Shown here: piece by piece, positions 50,017-58,360 of the stretch
Layout of the letters: every line of letters begins with the position of its first letter
How positions within the stretch are numbered: the stretch's first letter is position 1
Assembly (NCBI RefSeq): GCF_001570425.1
Contig: NZ_BCSX01000046.1
Coordinates: forward strand, 62,001 to 126,000
DNA length: 64,000 bases
Direction of reading: 5' to 3'
From: Mycolicibacterium brisbanense
Lineage (GTDB): Bacteria > Actinomycetota > Actinomycetes > Mycobacteriales > Mycobacteriaceae
Notes under the pieces: generated by a model
Database searches by the model: none
Seen by the model: only the letters and a program-made list of their open reading frames with translations
What the model was told of the DNA's origin: nothing
Made by a program: the position numbers and the translations under genes

Positions 50017-51878
50017 CAGGCGTGTCCCTCGTTGCCTTCGTCGTCGAACAGCGGCCGGATGTCCCGCGCCGCCATGATCTCGTCGTTGCTGGTGCCGGCG
50101 GCGACCATCGGCCACACCTGCGCGTCGGCACCGACGATGAAGTCGATCACCACCGGGCGGTCGTTGATGGCCTGCGCCTGCCGGATCACGTCCTCGACGT
50201 CTTCGGCGCGCTCACAACGCAATCCGACGCAACCCAGGGCCTCGGCCAGCTTGACGAAGTCAGGAATCCGGTGCGAGTGGGTGGCCAGGTTGGTCTGGCT
50301 GTAGCGCTCGTCGTAGAACAGCGTCTGCCACTGCCGCACCATGCCCAGGTTGCCGTTGTTGATCAGCGCGACCTTGATGGGCGCACCTTCGACGGCGCAG
50401 GTGGCCAACTCCTGGTTGGTCATCTGGAAGCAGCCGTCGCCGTCGATGGCCCACACCTCGGCGTCGGGCCTGGCGAACTTCGCACCCATGGCAGCCGGAA
50501 CGGCGAAGCCCATGGTGCCGAGACCACCCGAGTTCAACCAGGTGCGGGGCTTCTCGTACTTCACGAACTGCGCGGCCCACATCTGGTGCTGCCCCACGCC
50601 TGCGACGTAAACGGCGTCGGGGCCGGCCAGCTTGCCCAGGGTCTCGATCACGTATTCGGGGCTCAGGCTGCCGTCACTCTGCGGGCCGTAGCTCAGCGGG
50701 TACGTGCTCTTGACGCCGGTCAGGTACTCCCACCAGCTGTCCAGTTTCAGCGTGGAGGCGCTCGTGCCGATCTTGCGCAGCGCCTCGGTCAGATCGGTGA
50801 TGACGGCCTTGACGTCGCCCACGATCGGCACGTCGGCGTGCCGGTTCTTGCCGATCTCGGCCGGATCGATGTCGGCGTGGATCACCTTGGCGTCCGGGGC
50901 GAACGAGGACAGCTGGCCCGTCACCCGATCGTCGAAGCGGGTGCCCAGGGCGATCAGCAGGTCGCTCTTCTGCAGCGCCGCCACCGCCGACACCGCGCCG
51001 TGCATGCCCGGCATGCCCATGTGCTGCGGATGGCTGTCCGGGAATGCACCGCGGGCCATCAGCGTGGTCACCACCGGGATCCCGGTCAGTTCGGCCAGTT
51101 CCAGCAACTCTTCGCACGCGTCGCCGCGGATCACGCCGCCACCGACGTAGAGCACCGGCTTGCTGGCCTCCGAGATCAGCTTGGCGGCCTCGCGGATCTG
51201 GCGGTTGTGCGGCTTGGTGTTCGGCTTGTAGCCGGGCAGGTCGATGCGCGGCGGCCAGCTGAACGTGCACTCGCCCTGCAGGATGTCCTTGGGGATGTCG
51301 ACGAGGACCGCGCCGGGCCGACCGCTCGCTGCGATGTGGAAGGCCTCGGCGATGACCTTGGGGATGTCGTCGCCGTTGCGGACCAGGAAGTTGTGCTTGG
51401 TGATCGGCATCGTGATGCCGGAGATGTCGGCTTCTTGGAAGGCATCGGTGCCGATCAGGCCGCGTCCGACCTGACCGGTGATCGCCACCACCGGAATCGA
51501 ATCCATCTGAGCATCGGCCAACGGCGTCACCAGGTTGGTCGCGCCGGGGCCCGAGGTGGCCATCATGACGCCGACCTTGCCGGTGGCGTGGGCATATCCA
51601 CTCGCGGCGTGGCCTGCGCCCTGCTCGTGGCGCACCAACACGTGGCGCAGCTTCTGTGAGTCGAAGAGCGGGTCGTAGACGGGCAGCACCGCTCCGCCGG
51701 GGATGCCGAAGATGACGTCGACGCCGATTTCCTCCAGCGAACGGATGACCGCCTGAGCGCCTGTCATCTGAAGCGGCGCAACCCTTTTCGACTGGGTCTG
51801 CGTGGACTGGGCGGCGGTCGACCTGCCGTTGGCCGGGTCGGCCGACTGTTCGGGCGGTCGCGTTGTCGGTGCGCTCAC
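50016..51878 (-). CDS. ilvB: acetolactate synthase large subunit
   Basis: 620-residue thiamine-diphosphate enzyme condensing pyruvate units, the first common step to valine, leucine and isoleucine. It is the target of sulfonylurea-type inhibitors. Catalytic glutamate in RHEQGAGHAASGYA, ThDP/Mg motif GDGCFQMTNQELATCAVE...NNGN (in parts), FAD region GTRFDDRVTG. GTG 51878 (VSAPTTRPPEQSADP) follows a GAAGAGGAAAC leader. An open frame reaching 52043 is an extension into the attenuator. Corresponds to ilvB1 (Rv3003c). Confidence 0.97.
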   Translation of the reverse strand: MSAPTTRPPEQSADPANGRSTAAQSTQTQSKRVAPLQMTGAQAVIRSLEEIGVDVIFGIPGGAVLPVYDPLFDSQKLRHVLVRHEQGAGHAASGYAHATGKVGVMMATSGPGATNLVTPLADAQMDSIPVVAITGQVGRGLIGTDAFQEADISGITMPITKHNFLVRNGDDIPKVIAEAFHIAASGRPGAVLVDIPKDILQGECTFSWPPRIDLPGYKPNTKPHNRQIREAAKLISEASKPVLYVGGGVIRGDACEELLELAELTGIPVVTTLMARGAFPDSHPQHMGMPGMHGAVSAVAALQKSDLLIALGTRFDDRVTGQLSSFAPDAKVIHADIDPAEIGKNRHADVPIVGDVKAVITDLTEALRKIGTSASTLKLDSWWEYLTGVKSTYPLSYGPQSDGSLSPEYVIETLGKLAGPDAVYVAGVGQHQMWAAQFVKYEKPRTWLNSGGLGTMGFAVPAAMGAKFARPDAEVWAIDGDGCFQMTNQELATCAVEGAPIKVALINNGNLGMVRQWQTLFYDERYSQTNLATHSHRIPDFVKLAEALGCVGLRCERAEDVEDVIRQAQAINDRPVVIDFIVGADAQVWPMVAAGTSNDEIMAARDIRPLFDDEGNEGHA

Positions 51879-51944
51879 GGTTTCCTCTTCACGTTCTCTT
51901 GGGAAATCTGGGTTGTCAATGATGGTCAGACGCGCTGGAAGCAA

Positions 51945-51979
51945 CAAAAAACCCCCGTCAGCAGGCTGCTGTACGAGGG
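51945..51979 (-). terminator. attenuator terminator of ilvB
   Basis: Minus strand: CCCTCGTACAGCAG-CC-TGCTGACGGGGG (in parts) forms a stem followed by TTTTTT, 66 bp before the ilvB start. An alternative stem pairs 52024-52040 with 51981-51996 just upstream. Confidence 0.85.
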
Positions 51980-51999
51980 TGGCGCGTCGATGCTGTTGG

Positions 52000-52071
52000 C
52001 TATGCCCGGCAGAGGGCCAGCGCGGCATCAACGCGCCAACCAATTACTACGAGCAATCCGGGGGTCTGCAT
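52000..52071 (-). CDS. ilvB leader peptide
   Basis: 23-codon ORF from ATG 52071, containing the run GLLVVIGW: Leu-Leu-Val-Val-Ile, exactly the end products of the pathway. It ends at TAG 52000, just before the alternative stem and terminator. No Shine-Dalgarno; the ATG is where transcription from the promoter at 52080-52109 should begin, so it is probably translated leaderless. Ribosome stalling at these codons under branched-chain amino acid starvation would favour antitermination. Confidence 0.85.
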   Translation of the reverse strand: MQTPGLLVVIGWRVDAALALCRA

Positions 52072-52079
52072 AACCGTTG

Positions 52080-52109
52080 ACGGTAGCTGGCGCACAGGTC
52101 GAAGGTCAA
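52080..52109 (-). promoter_or_regulatory. ilvB operon promoter
   Basis: TTGACC (52109-52104), 18-bp spacer, TACCGT (52085-52080). The predicted start lies 7-9 bp downstream, at the leader-peptide ATG (52071). Confidence 0.7.
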
Positions 52110-52183
52110 ATTGCGACCGGCCTGCGCCGACCGCCGTGGACACCGGCCCGGTCCCGACGGCGCGCAGTGCAAGGATGGATGTC

Positions 52184-52573
52184 GTGAGTTCCCGTTCTGC
52201 AACCAAACCGGTCGTCCTCCGAATGTCGCCGATGGCGCACATCGCGGTCGGATTCTTTGCACTCGGCCTGCTGACGTTGGTGCTCACCAATCCCACCTGG
52301 GGCACGCCCCTGCTGATCCTGCCGATCGGGTTGTCCTACGCCATCGTCCGCTACCGGACCGTCGCCGATCACGACGGCGTGACCGCGCGCTCGCTGCTCG
52401 GCAGCCGCACGGTGGCGTGGTCGGAGATCGACGGATTGCGTTTCGACCGGTCGTCGTGGGCCGTCGCGCACTTGCGGGACGGATCGGAACTGCGTCTGCC
52501 CGCGGTCACGTTTGCGATGCTTCCGCTGCTCACCGAGGTGAGCGGCGGACGCGTCCCTAACCCGTACGCGTAG
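52184..52573 (+). CDS. cfp6: PH-domain membrane protein, Cfp6 homolog
   Basis: 129-residue protein with two hydrophobic stretches (MAHIAVGFFALGLLTLVL and LLILPIGLSYAIV) and a small bacterial PH-like domain (VTARSLLGSRTVAWSEIDGL, LRLPAVTFAMLPLL, GGRVPNPYA). It matches the low-molecular-weight antigen 6 of M. tuberculosis (Rv3004). GTG 52184 is favoured by AAGGA eight bases before. ATG 52175 and internal ATGs are alternatives. Divergent from the ilvB leader. Role unknown. Confidence 0.85.
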   Translation: MSSRSATKPVVLRMSPMAHIAVGFFALGLLTLVLTNPTWGTPLLILPIGLSYAIVRYRTVADHDGVTARSLLGSRTVAWSEIDGLRFDRSSWAVAHLRDGSELRLPAVTFAMLPLLTEVSGGRVPNPYA

Positions 52574-52576
52574 CGC

Positions 52577-52626
52577 AGCAGTTCAACCACGCGTAGCGGA
52601 GCGGAGCAGTTCAACCACGCGTAGCG
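52577..52626. repeat. two 28-bp-spaced direct repeats after cfp6
   Basis: AGCAGTTCAACCACGCGTAGCG occurs at 52577-52598 and 52605-52626. On the other strand it reads GTTGAACTGCTCC, shared with the edge of the ung repeat block (20496-20508). Sits between the convergent cfp6 and DoxX genes. Confidence 0.85.
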
Positions 52627-52636
52627 CCCAACGCTG

Positions 52637-53488
52637 TCAGCGCAGCGGGTTTCCGCCGTTGAGCAGCGCCCACAGTCCGATGCCGACGCCGATGCCCACC
52701 AGCAGCGCGACGAACGACCCGACGAACGGGCGTCGGGCCCATCCCCGCCCGGCGTCGAAGCCGTACCGACCCGGTCCGGTCAGCACGAGCGCAGCGGCGA
52801 CAGCGACGGGAATCAGCCGATATTCGTGGCCGTCGGTCATGAAACTGGACAGCCGAGCGTCCTCGTGCGCGGCCATCGCGTCTACCAGCACGCCGTTGAT
52901 CAGATAGGCCAGTGCGCCTGCCGCCGCGACCGGGGTGAACAGGCCGAGGACCAGCAGCACACCGATGGCCAGCTCACCGCCGGTCGCAACGTAGGTCACG
53001 ATGTCGGCGTGCTGGAAGCCTGCCTGCTGCAGCCAGGTCTTGAACCCGTCGAGGCCGGGGCCGCCCCACCAGCCGAACGCCTTCTGCAGGCCGTGGATGA
53101 TGAGCAGCCCGCCCACCGCCAGGCGCAGGATGAGCAACCCGAGGTCCTGGGTGCCCCGTCGGCCCGCCGCCCTGACGCGATCGTCGAGGATGGGATCGCG
53201 TTCGATCTCGGCGGGTTCGGCGCCGTAGGGACCGAGGGGCTGACGCAGGCCCGGCTGCACGTACGGCAGCGGCTCGGGCTCGCCCATCAGCGGGTACCCG
53301 GACTGGTCGGCCGGCTTGGCGGAGTCGTACCGCGGGATGGCGGTGGTTTCGAAATCGCCGCCGTAGGTGGCCGACGGCAGATCGTCTTCGGGGTCGACCA
53401 GGCTTGCCGTGGCAGGTCTGGCGGAGTCGCCGGTGCCCGAACTATCTGGTCTCTGCCAAGCGAGTGGGTCCTGCGAGTGACTGGTCAC
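52637..53488 (-). CDS. DoxX family membrane protein
   Basis: 283-residue protein. The long acidic/proline cytoplasmic N-terminus (1-110) precedes a DoxX four-helix domain (LGLLILRLAVGGLLIIHGLQ, VATGGELAIGVLLVLGLF, LAYLINGVL) and a final helix (FVALLVGIGVGIGLWALL). In M. tuberculosis Rv3005c associates with SodA and SseA in an oxidoreductase complex. GTG 53488 (VTSHSQDPLAW) chosen over an upstream ATG at 53512 lacking a ribosome site; either is possible. Confidence 0.88.
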   Translation of the reverse strand: MTSHSQDPLAWQRPDSSGTGDSARPATASLVDPEDDLPSATYGGDFETTAIPRYDSAKPADQSGYPLMGEPEPLPYVQPGLRQPLGPYGAEPAEIERDPILDDRVRAAGRRGTQDLGLLILRLAVGGLLIIHGLQKAFGWWGGPGLDGFKTWLQQAGFQHADIVTYVATGGELAIGVLLVLGLFTPVAAAGALAYLINGVLVDAMAAHEDARLSSFMTDGHEYRLIPVAVAAALVLTGPGRYGFDAGRGWARRPFVGSFVALLVGIGVGIGLWALLNGGNPLR

Positions 53489-53633
53489 GCTGCCAGGGTA
53501 AGTGCAAGTCAAGCCCGAACCTGGTATTTACCCCGGCGCTTCCGCCTGGTATTGGCCCCCGAGGTGCCATTACCGCAAAGGATACGGTTGCCCGGCGTGG
53601 CGAGCACTGCGCGACAATCCGTAATCTGGCGGC

Positions 53634-54755
53634 ATGGAATCGCGTCGGCGGATATCGGTGGTGGCCGCCGTTGTGTGTGCCGTGATGTTGGCCGGCTCGG
53701 GGTGTGCACGGTTCAACGCGGCCCAGTCGGAGCCGTTCACCACCGAACCTCAGATGGGCCCGCCGCCGTCCTCGTCGCCGCCACCTCCTCCACCGCTGCC
53801 GGCCAAACCGTTCCCCAAGGAATGCCCGGCGCCCGGAGTGATGCAAGGCTGCCTCGACAGCACCAGCGGTCTGATCATGGGCCCCGACAGCCAGTCGGCG
53901 CTCGTCGCCGAACGGCTCACCGGCGCGGTCAAAGAGGTGTCCACCAAGGCCGAACCGAAGGTCAAGGTGGTCATCCCCGTCGATCCCTCCGGCGACGGCG
54001 GGTTGCTCGACATCGTCCTGTCCCCCACCTACGCGCAGGACCGGCTGATGTATGCCTACATCAGTACGCCGACCGACAACCGCGTCATCCGCATCGCCAA
54101 CACCGATCCGCCCAAGCCGATCCTGACCGGTATCCCCAAGGGCGCGACCGGCAACACCGGCTCGCTGATCTTCACCAGCCCGACGACGCTGCTGGTGCAG
54201 ACGGGCGACGCCGGCAATCCGGCCATGGCGGCCGATCCGGCCTCGCTTGCGGGCAAGGTGCTGCGGATCGAGCAGCCCACCACGGTCAATCAGGCCCCGG
54301 TCACCACCGCGTTGAGCGGCTTGGGCGCAGGCGGCAGCATGTGCGTGGATCCGACCGACGGTTCGCTGTACGTCACCGACCGCGGCCCGACCGCCGACCG
54401 CTTGCAGCGAATCACCAAGGATTCCAAGGTGTCGACGGTGTGGACCTGGCCGGACAAGCCAGGGGTCGCCGGGTGCGCGGCACTCGACGGCACCGTGCTG
54501 GTCAACCTGGTCAACACCAAGAAGACCGTCGCGGTGCGGATGGCCAAGGACACCGGCGCGGTCACCGGTGAGCCTGAGGTGCTCCGCGACAACGTCCGCG
54601 GCCACGCGTGGGCGCTGCAACTCTCACCTGACGGCAACGTGTGGGGCGCGACGGTGAACCGGACCGCCGGCGACGCCGAGAAGCTCGACGACGTGGTGTT
54701 CCCGCTGTTCCCGCAGGGCGGCGGCTTCCCCCGCAGTAACGCCGACAAGACCTGA
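53634..54755 (+). CDS. lppZ: LppZ: lipoprotein with beta-propeller (sorbosone dehydrogenase-like)
   Basis: 373-residue exported lipoprotein. Signal peptide ending LAGSGCARF (Cys24), a Pro-rich spacer (SSSPPPPPPLPAKPFPKECPAP) and a six-bladed propeller domain of the glucose/sorbosone dehydrogenase family (GGLLDIVLSPTYAQDRLMYA, GAGGSMCVDPTDGSLYVTDRG, GHAWALQLSPDGNVWGAT). PQQ-type activity has not been shown for mycobacterial LppZ. Corresponds to Rv3006 and strongly matches what I recall of it. Confidence 0.92.
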   Translation: MESRRRISVVAAVVCAVMLAGSGCARFNAAQSEPFTTEPQMGPPPSSSPPPPPPLPAKPFPKECPAPGVMQGCLDSTSGLIMGPDSQSALVAERLTGAVKEVSTKAEPKVKVVIPVDPSGDGGLLDIVLSPTYAQDRLMYAYISTPTDNRVIRIANTDPPKPILTGIPKGATGNTGSLIFTSPTTLLVQTGDAGNPAMAADPASLAGKVLRIEQPTTVNQAPVTTALSGLGAGGSMCVDPTDGSLYVTDRGPTADRLQRITKDSKVSTVWTWPDKPGVAGCAALDGTVLVNLVNTKKTVAVRMAKDTGAVTGEPEVLRDNVRGHAWALQLSPDGNVWGATVNRTAGDAEKLDDVVFPLFPQGGGFPRSNADKT

Positions 54756-54839
54756 TACACAACGCTTTTCAACATCGCGCCACGGTCGGCGCGGCCGGCA
54801 TTTCGGCTTGGACCGCGCCGGCACACGGCGTCCCGTACC

Positions 54840-55475
54840 ATGAGCCGGATGCCCGACCGCCAGCGCCGTAGATACGCGCCGCGGCTGCCACGCGAGCAAC
54901 GCCAGCAGCAACTGCTCGATGCGGCGATGACAGTCCTCGCCGACTGCCCGTTGCAAGAGCTGAGCATGGAGGCCGTCGCCGAGGCGGCCGGTGTCGGTAA
55001 ACCCGTGCTGTACACGGCGTTTCGTACCCGAGCCGAACTGGTGGCGGCCCTGCTGGCCCGCGAGCACCAGCGCGGCCTGCAGCAGGTGCGTGCGGCGATG
55101 CGGGCCGATCTTTCCGCCATCGAGCCCAGCGGCGCCTACCCCGCCGCCGTGTCCGCGCTCGTACGCTGCGCTCTGGAGAACCCGACCCGATGGCGGCTCA
55201 TCCTCACGTCGCCCGACAGCGTGCCACGGGAGTACCGCGACGCGCTGCACACCGCCCGCTCCGACGTCGAGATGCGGGCCCAAGAATTGGCCAAGGCAGG
55301 CACTGCACTGGATCCTCGCCTGGCACAACTCGATCCGGTACTGCTCGGGCACACCATGCTGTCGTTCGCGGAGATGCTCGGCCGCCTCGCCATCAACGAG
55401 GCGACACCGTATCCGCGCGAACGGCTCGAGCAGTTCGCCATGGTCGCGATGACCATGTTCGCGGGAGCCGGCTGA
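54840..55475 (+). CDS. TetR family regulator
   Basis: 211-residue repressor. The HTH spans about residues 18-68 (EQRQQQLLDAAMTVLADCPLQ, MEAVAEAAGVGKPVLYTAF). The C-terminal domain is of no recognised ligand class. 84 bp after lppZ on the same strand, and its stop is 3 bp from the convergent gatB stop. Not in the M. tuberculosis order as I recall it. Target unknown; lppZ is the nearest candidate. Confidence 0.87.
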   Translation: MSRMPDRQRRRYAPRLPREQRQQQLLDAAMTVLADCPLQELSMEAVAEAAGVGKPVLYTAFRTRAELVAALLAREHQRGLQQVRAAMRADLSAIEPSGAYPAAVSALVRCALENPTRWRLILTSPDSVPREYRDALHTARSDVEMRAQELAKAGTALDPRLAQLDPVLLGHTMLSFAEMLGRLAINEATPYPRERLEQFAMVAMTMFAGAG

Positions 55476-55478
55476 GCG

Positions 55479-56984
55479 CTATCCCTGGCCGCAGGCCGCG
55501 AGCACCAGTTCCCGCACGCGGGCCGCATCGGCCGAGCCTTTGGTCGCCTTCATCACCGCACCCACGACAGCACCCGCGGCCTGGACCTTGCCACCGCGGA
55601 TCTTTTCGGCGATATCGGGATTGGCGGCCAGGGCCTCGTCGACGGCCGCCTGGATCAGCGAATCGTCGCGGACCAAGGCCAGGCCGCGGTCGTTCATCAC
55701 CTGTTCGGGCTCGCCCTCGCCCGCCAGCACGCCCTCGACCACCTGGCGGGCGAGCTTGGTGGACAGCTTTCCGTCATCGACCAGCTTCAGCACCGCTGCC
55801 ACCTGTGCGGGGGTGATCGGCAACGCGTCGAGTTCGACGCCACTCTCATTGGCCTTCTGCACCAGGAAGTTGCCCCACCACGCGCGGGCACCCTCGCTGG
55901 ATGCGCCGTGTTCGACGGTGGCAGCGACCAGTTCGACGGCGCCGGCGTTGACCAGGTCGCGCATCACCTCGTCGGAGACGCCCCATTCCTGCTGAATTCG
56001 CTTGCGCGCCAACCACGGAAGCTCGGGGATGGTGGCGCGCAGCCGGTCCACCAGCTCGTCGCTGGGCGCGATCGGCTCCAGATCGGGCTCGGGGAAATAG
56101 CGGTAATCCTGCGCGGTCTCCTTGCTGCGGCCCGCGGTGGTGTGCCCGTCCTCGTGGAAGTGCCGGGTCTCCTGCGTCACGGTGCCACCCGCCTGCAGCA
56201 CGGCGGCCTGCCTGCGCATCTCGTAGCGCACCGCGACCTCGACGCTCTTGAGCGAGTTGACGTTCTTGGTCTCGGTCCGGGTGCCGAACTCCGCGGCGCC
56301 CTTGAGCTTGAGCGACACGTTGGAGTCGCAGCGCATCGACCCCTGGTCCATCCGCACGTCGGAAACATCCAACGCGCGCAACAGGTCCCGCAGCGCGGTG
56401 ACATACGCGCGAGCGATCTCCGGTGCCCGCTCCCCGGTGCCTTCGATGGGCTTGGTGACGATCTCGATCAGCGGAACGCCTGCGCGGTTGTAGTCGGCCA
56501 GCGACGTGGTGGCACCAGCGATGCGGCCGGTGTCACTGCCGAGGTGGGTCAGCTTGCCGGTGTCCTCCTCCATGTGCGCGCGTTCGATCTCCACGCGCCA
56601 GGTGGTGCCGTCGTCGAGCGGGACGTCGAGGTAACCGTTGACCGCGATGGGCTCGTCGTACTGCGAGATCTGGTAGTTCTTGGGCTGATCGGGATAGAAG
56701 TAGTTCTTGCGGGCGAAGCGACCCCACGGCGCGATCTGGCAGTTCAGCGCCAGCCCGATGCGGATCGCCGACTCCACCGCGGCCTCGTTGAGGACGGGCA
56801 GCGAGCCCGGCAGGCCGAGACACACGGGGCACACCTGGGTGTTGGGCTCAGCACCGAACCGGTTGGCGCAGCCGCAGAACATCTTGGTCGCCGTGGAGAG
56901 CTCGACGTGCACCTCCATACCCATCACGGGCTCGTAAGCGGCGAGCACGTCGTCGTAGTCAAGAAGTTCCGCGGCACCAGACAT
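55479..56984 (-). CDS. gatB: aspartyl/glutamyl-tRNA amidotransferase subunit B
   Basis: 501-residue kinase subunit of GatCAB, which converts Glu-tRNA-Gln (and Asp-tRNA-Asn) to the amide. Begins GMEVHVELSTATKMFCGC with Zn cysteines (CGC...CPVC), contains YNRAGVPLIEIVT and RMDQGSMRCD, and has a YqeY-like C-terminal tail. ATG 56984 (MSGAAELLDYDD); an ATG two codons upstream is alternative. gatA and gatC lie 2.5 kb away, separated by pfkA and a MarR/SDR pair. Confidence 0.96.
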   Translation of the reverse strand: MSGAAELLDYDDVLAAYEPVMGMEVHVELSTATKMFCGCANRFGAEPNTQVCPVCLGLPGSLPVLNEAAVESAIRIGLALNCQIAPWGRFARKNYFYPDQPKNYQISQYDEPIAVNGYLDVPLDDGTTWRVEIERAHMEEDTGKLTHLGSDTGRIAGATTSLADYNRAGVPLIEIVTKPIEGTGERAPEIARAYVTALRDLLRALDVSDVRMDQGSMRCDSNVSLKLKGAAEFGTRTETKNVNSLKSVEVAVRYEMRRQAAVLQAGGTVTQETRHFHEDGHTTAGRSKETAQDYRYFPEPDLEPIAPSDELVDRLRATIPELPWLARKRIQQEWGVSDEVMRDLVNAGAVELVAATVEHGASSEGARAWWGNFLVQKANESGVELDALPITPAQVAAVLKLVDDGKLSTKLARQVVEGVLAGEGEPEQVMNDRGLALVRDDSLIQAAVDEALAANPDIAEKIRGGKVQAAGAVVGAVMKATKGSADAARVRELVLAACGQG

Positions 56985-57008
56985 GCACACGATCCTAATT
57001 GGACGGGT

Positions 57009-57482
57009 TCAGGCCAGGCCGGGGTGCACTCCCGGTGTCAGTCCCGCGGCCGCCGACATGCTCTGCAGCGCGGTGAGCAGGGCGGCCCGCTGCTCCTGCG
57101 ACAGCGGCGCGGTGATCTGGTCCTCCAGGTCGCGCACCACCCGGTCCAGGCCCGGCAGCACGTCGCGGGCGCTCTTGGTCAGCGACACGGCGAACGCCCT
57201 GCGGTCCGTCGGATGCGGCAGCCGCTCGACCAGGCCTTGCTCCTCCAGCGCGTCGACCATGGCCACCATCACGTTGCGGTGCAACCCGAGGCGGACCGAC
57301 AGCTCACGCTGCGACTGGCCATCCAGCTCGGCGAGTGCGAGCAGGATCGCGGTGGCCCGCGGGTGGATGCCCAGCGATTCGAGCCGCCGCTTGAACTCGT
57401 CGGCGATGTGCGACCCGAGCTGCGAGAGCAGGAACGGTATGCGCTCGTCGAGCGCGGCGATGCCGGTCGGGTCCTGGGTCAT
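57009..57482 (-). CDS. MarR family regulator
   Basis: 157-residue winged-helix repressor (HPRATAILLALAELDGQSQR, ELSVRLGLHRNVMVAMVDALEEQG, RLPHPTDRRAFAVSLT with the DxR wing). Divergent from an SDR-type oxidoreductase, the commonest MarR arrangement. A perfect 15-bp palindrome lies in the 74-bp gap. It ends 24 bp after the gatB start on the same strand. Confidence 0.92.
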   Translation of the reverse strand: MTQDPTGIAALDERIPFLLSQLGSHIADEFKRRLESLGIHPRATAILLALAELDGQSQRELSVRLGLHRNVMVAMVDALEEQGLVERLPHPTDRRAFAVSLTKSARDVLPGLDRVVRDLEDQITAPLSQEQRAALLTALQSMSAAAGLTPGVHPGLA

Positions 57483-57525
57483 GTGCGGACACTAGCACTT
57501 GTCATGATTGTCATATAACGTGACT

Positions 57526-57540
57526 ATCACTATTAGTGAT
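57526..57540. promoter_or_regulatory. probable MarR operator
   Basis: ATCACTA-T-TAGTGAT is a perfect palindrome 43 bp from the MarR ATG and 16 bp before the SDR ATG. A TATAAC -10 candidate (57514-57519) lies just upstream, so binding would cover the SDR start site. Confidence 0.7.
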
Positions 57541-57556
57541 CATTCTGGAGGTAGTC

Positions 57557-58249
57557 ATGCGCATCACGATCTTCGGGGCCAACGGCACGACCGGACGCAT
57601 CCTCACCAGGCGGGCGCTGGACGCCGGTCACACCGTGATCGCCGTGACCCGCCATCCCGAGCAGTTCCCCATCACCGATCCCAATCTGACCGTGGCGAAG
57701 GCCGATGTCCGCGACCTCACCGCCGTCACCGCCGCGGTCGAGCGCGCCGACGCGGTGTTGTCCACTCTGGGCGTCACGTTCACCATGGCGCCGGTCGACA
57801 CGTATTCCGTCGGCGTGGCCAACATCGTCAGCGCGATGCGCGCGACGGGCGTCGCTCGGCTCGCCGTCGTGAGTTCCACCGCGATCGCCGAGTATCCGGG
57901 CCGCACCGACACACCGTTCGCGTTGCGCGTGGTCCAGCCACTGATCAGCAACGTCTTCGGCAAGACGCTCTACGCCGACATGCGCCGGATGGAAGACATC
58001 GTGACCGACAGCGGACTGACCTGGACGATCGTCCGGCCCTCCGGCCTGTTCGACCTGCCGGACGTCACCGAATACCTTGCCGGGCAACGTGATCCGGTGG
58101 GCGCGTACACGTCGCGCACGGACCTCGCCGACTATCTGCTGAAACTGGCCGAGTCACCGAAACCCGGTGCGATCGTGACGGTTTCGACGACGGTCGACAC
58201 CCCGTCAATGTGGCAGCTGCTGCGCCGCGAGGCGTTCAAGACCGCGTGA
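57557..58249 (+). CDS. NAD(P)-binding oxidoreductase (NmrA/atypical SDR)
   Basis: 230-residue Rossmann protein, N-terminal ITIFGANGTTGRILTRRALDAG and then a variable substrate part (VVSSTAIAEYPG, WTIVRPSGLFDLPD). Lacks a clear YxxxK active site, as in NmrA/HSCARG-type sensors or flavin reductases. ATG 57557 after GGAGG (spacing 6). The frame starts 7 codons earlier at 57536, inside the operator. Probably controlled by the MarR protein. Confidence 0.86.
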   Translation: MRITIFGANGTTGRILTRRALDAGHTVIAVTRHPEQFPITDPNLTVAKADVRDLTAVTAAVERADAVLSTLGVTFTMAPVDTYSVGVANIVSAMRATGVARLAVVSSTAIAEYPGRTDTPFALRVVQPLISNVFGKTLYADMRRMEDIVTDSGLTWTIVRPSGLFDLPDVTEYLAGQRDPVGAYTSRTDLADYLLKLAESPKPGAIVTVSTTVDTPSMWQLLRREAFKTA

Positions 58250-58268
58250 GGTTGCCGCGGGTTCTCCC

Positions 58269-58327
58269 GCGAGCAGACGTGAAAGTCCGCGACACGCGGC
58301 GTTTCCGGTACCCCCGCGTCTGCTCGC
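58269..58327. repeat. dispersed inverted-repeat element, copy B
   Basis: 59 bp with perfect 11-bp arms GCGAGCAGACG / CGTCTGCTCGC. Core GTCCGCGACACGCGGCGTTTCCGG shares most positions with copy A (6850-6910). Again located between convergent genes (SDR and pfkA). Confidence 0.8.
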
Positions 58328-58360
58328 CGGGAAAGGTCGAGCCGCTCGCAGAGAACGCGC

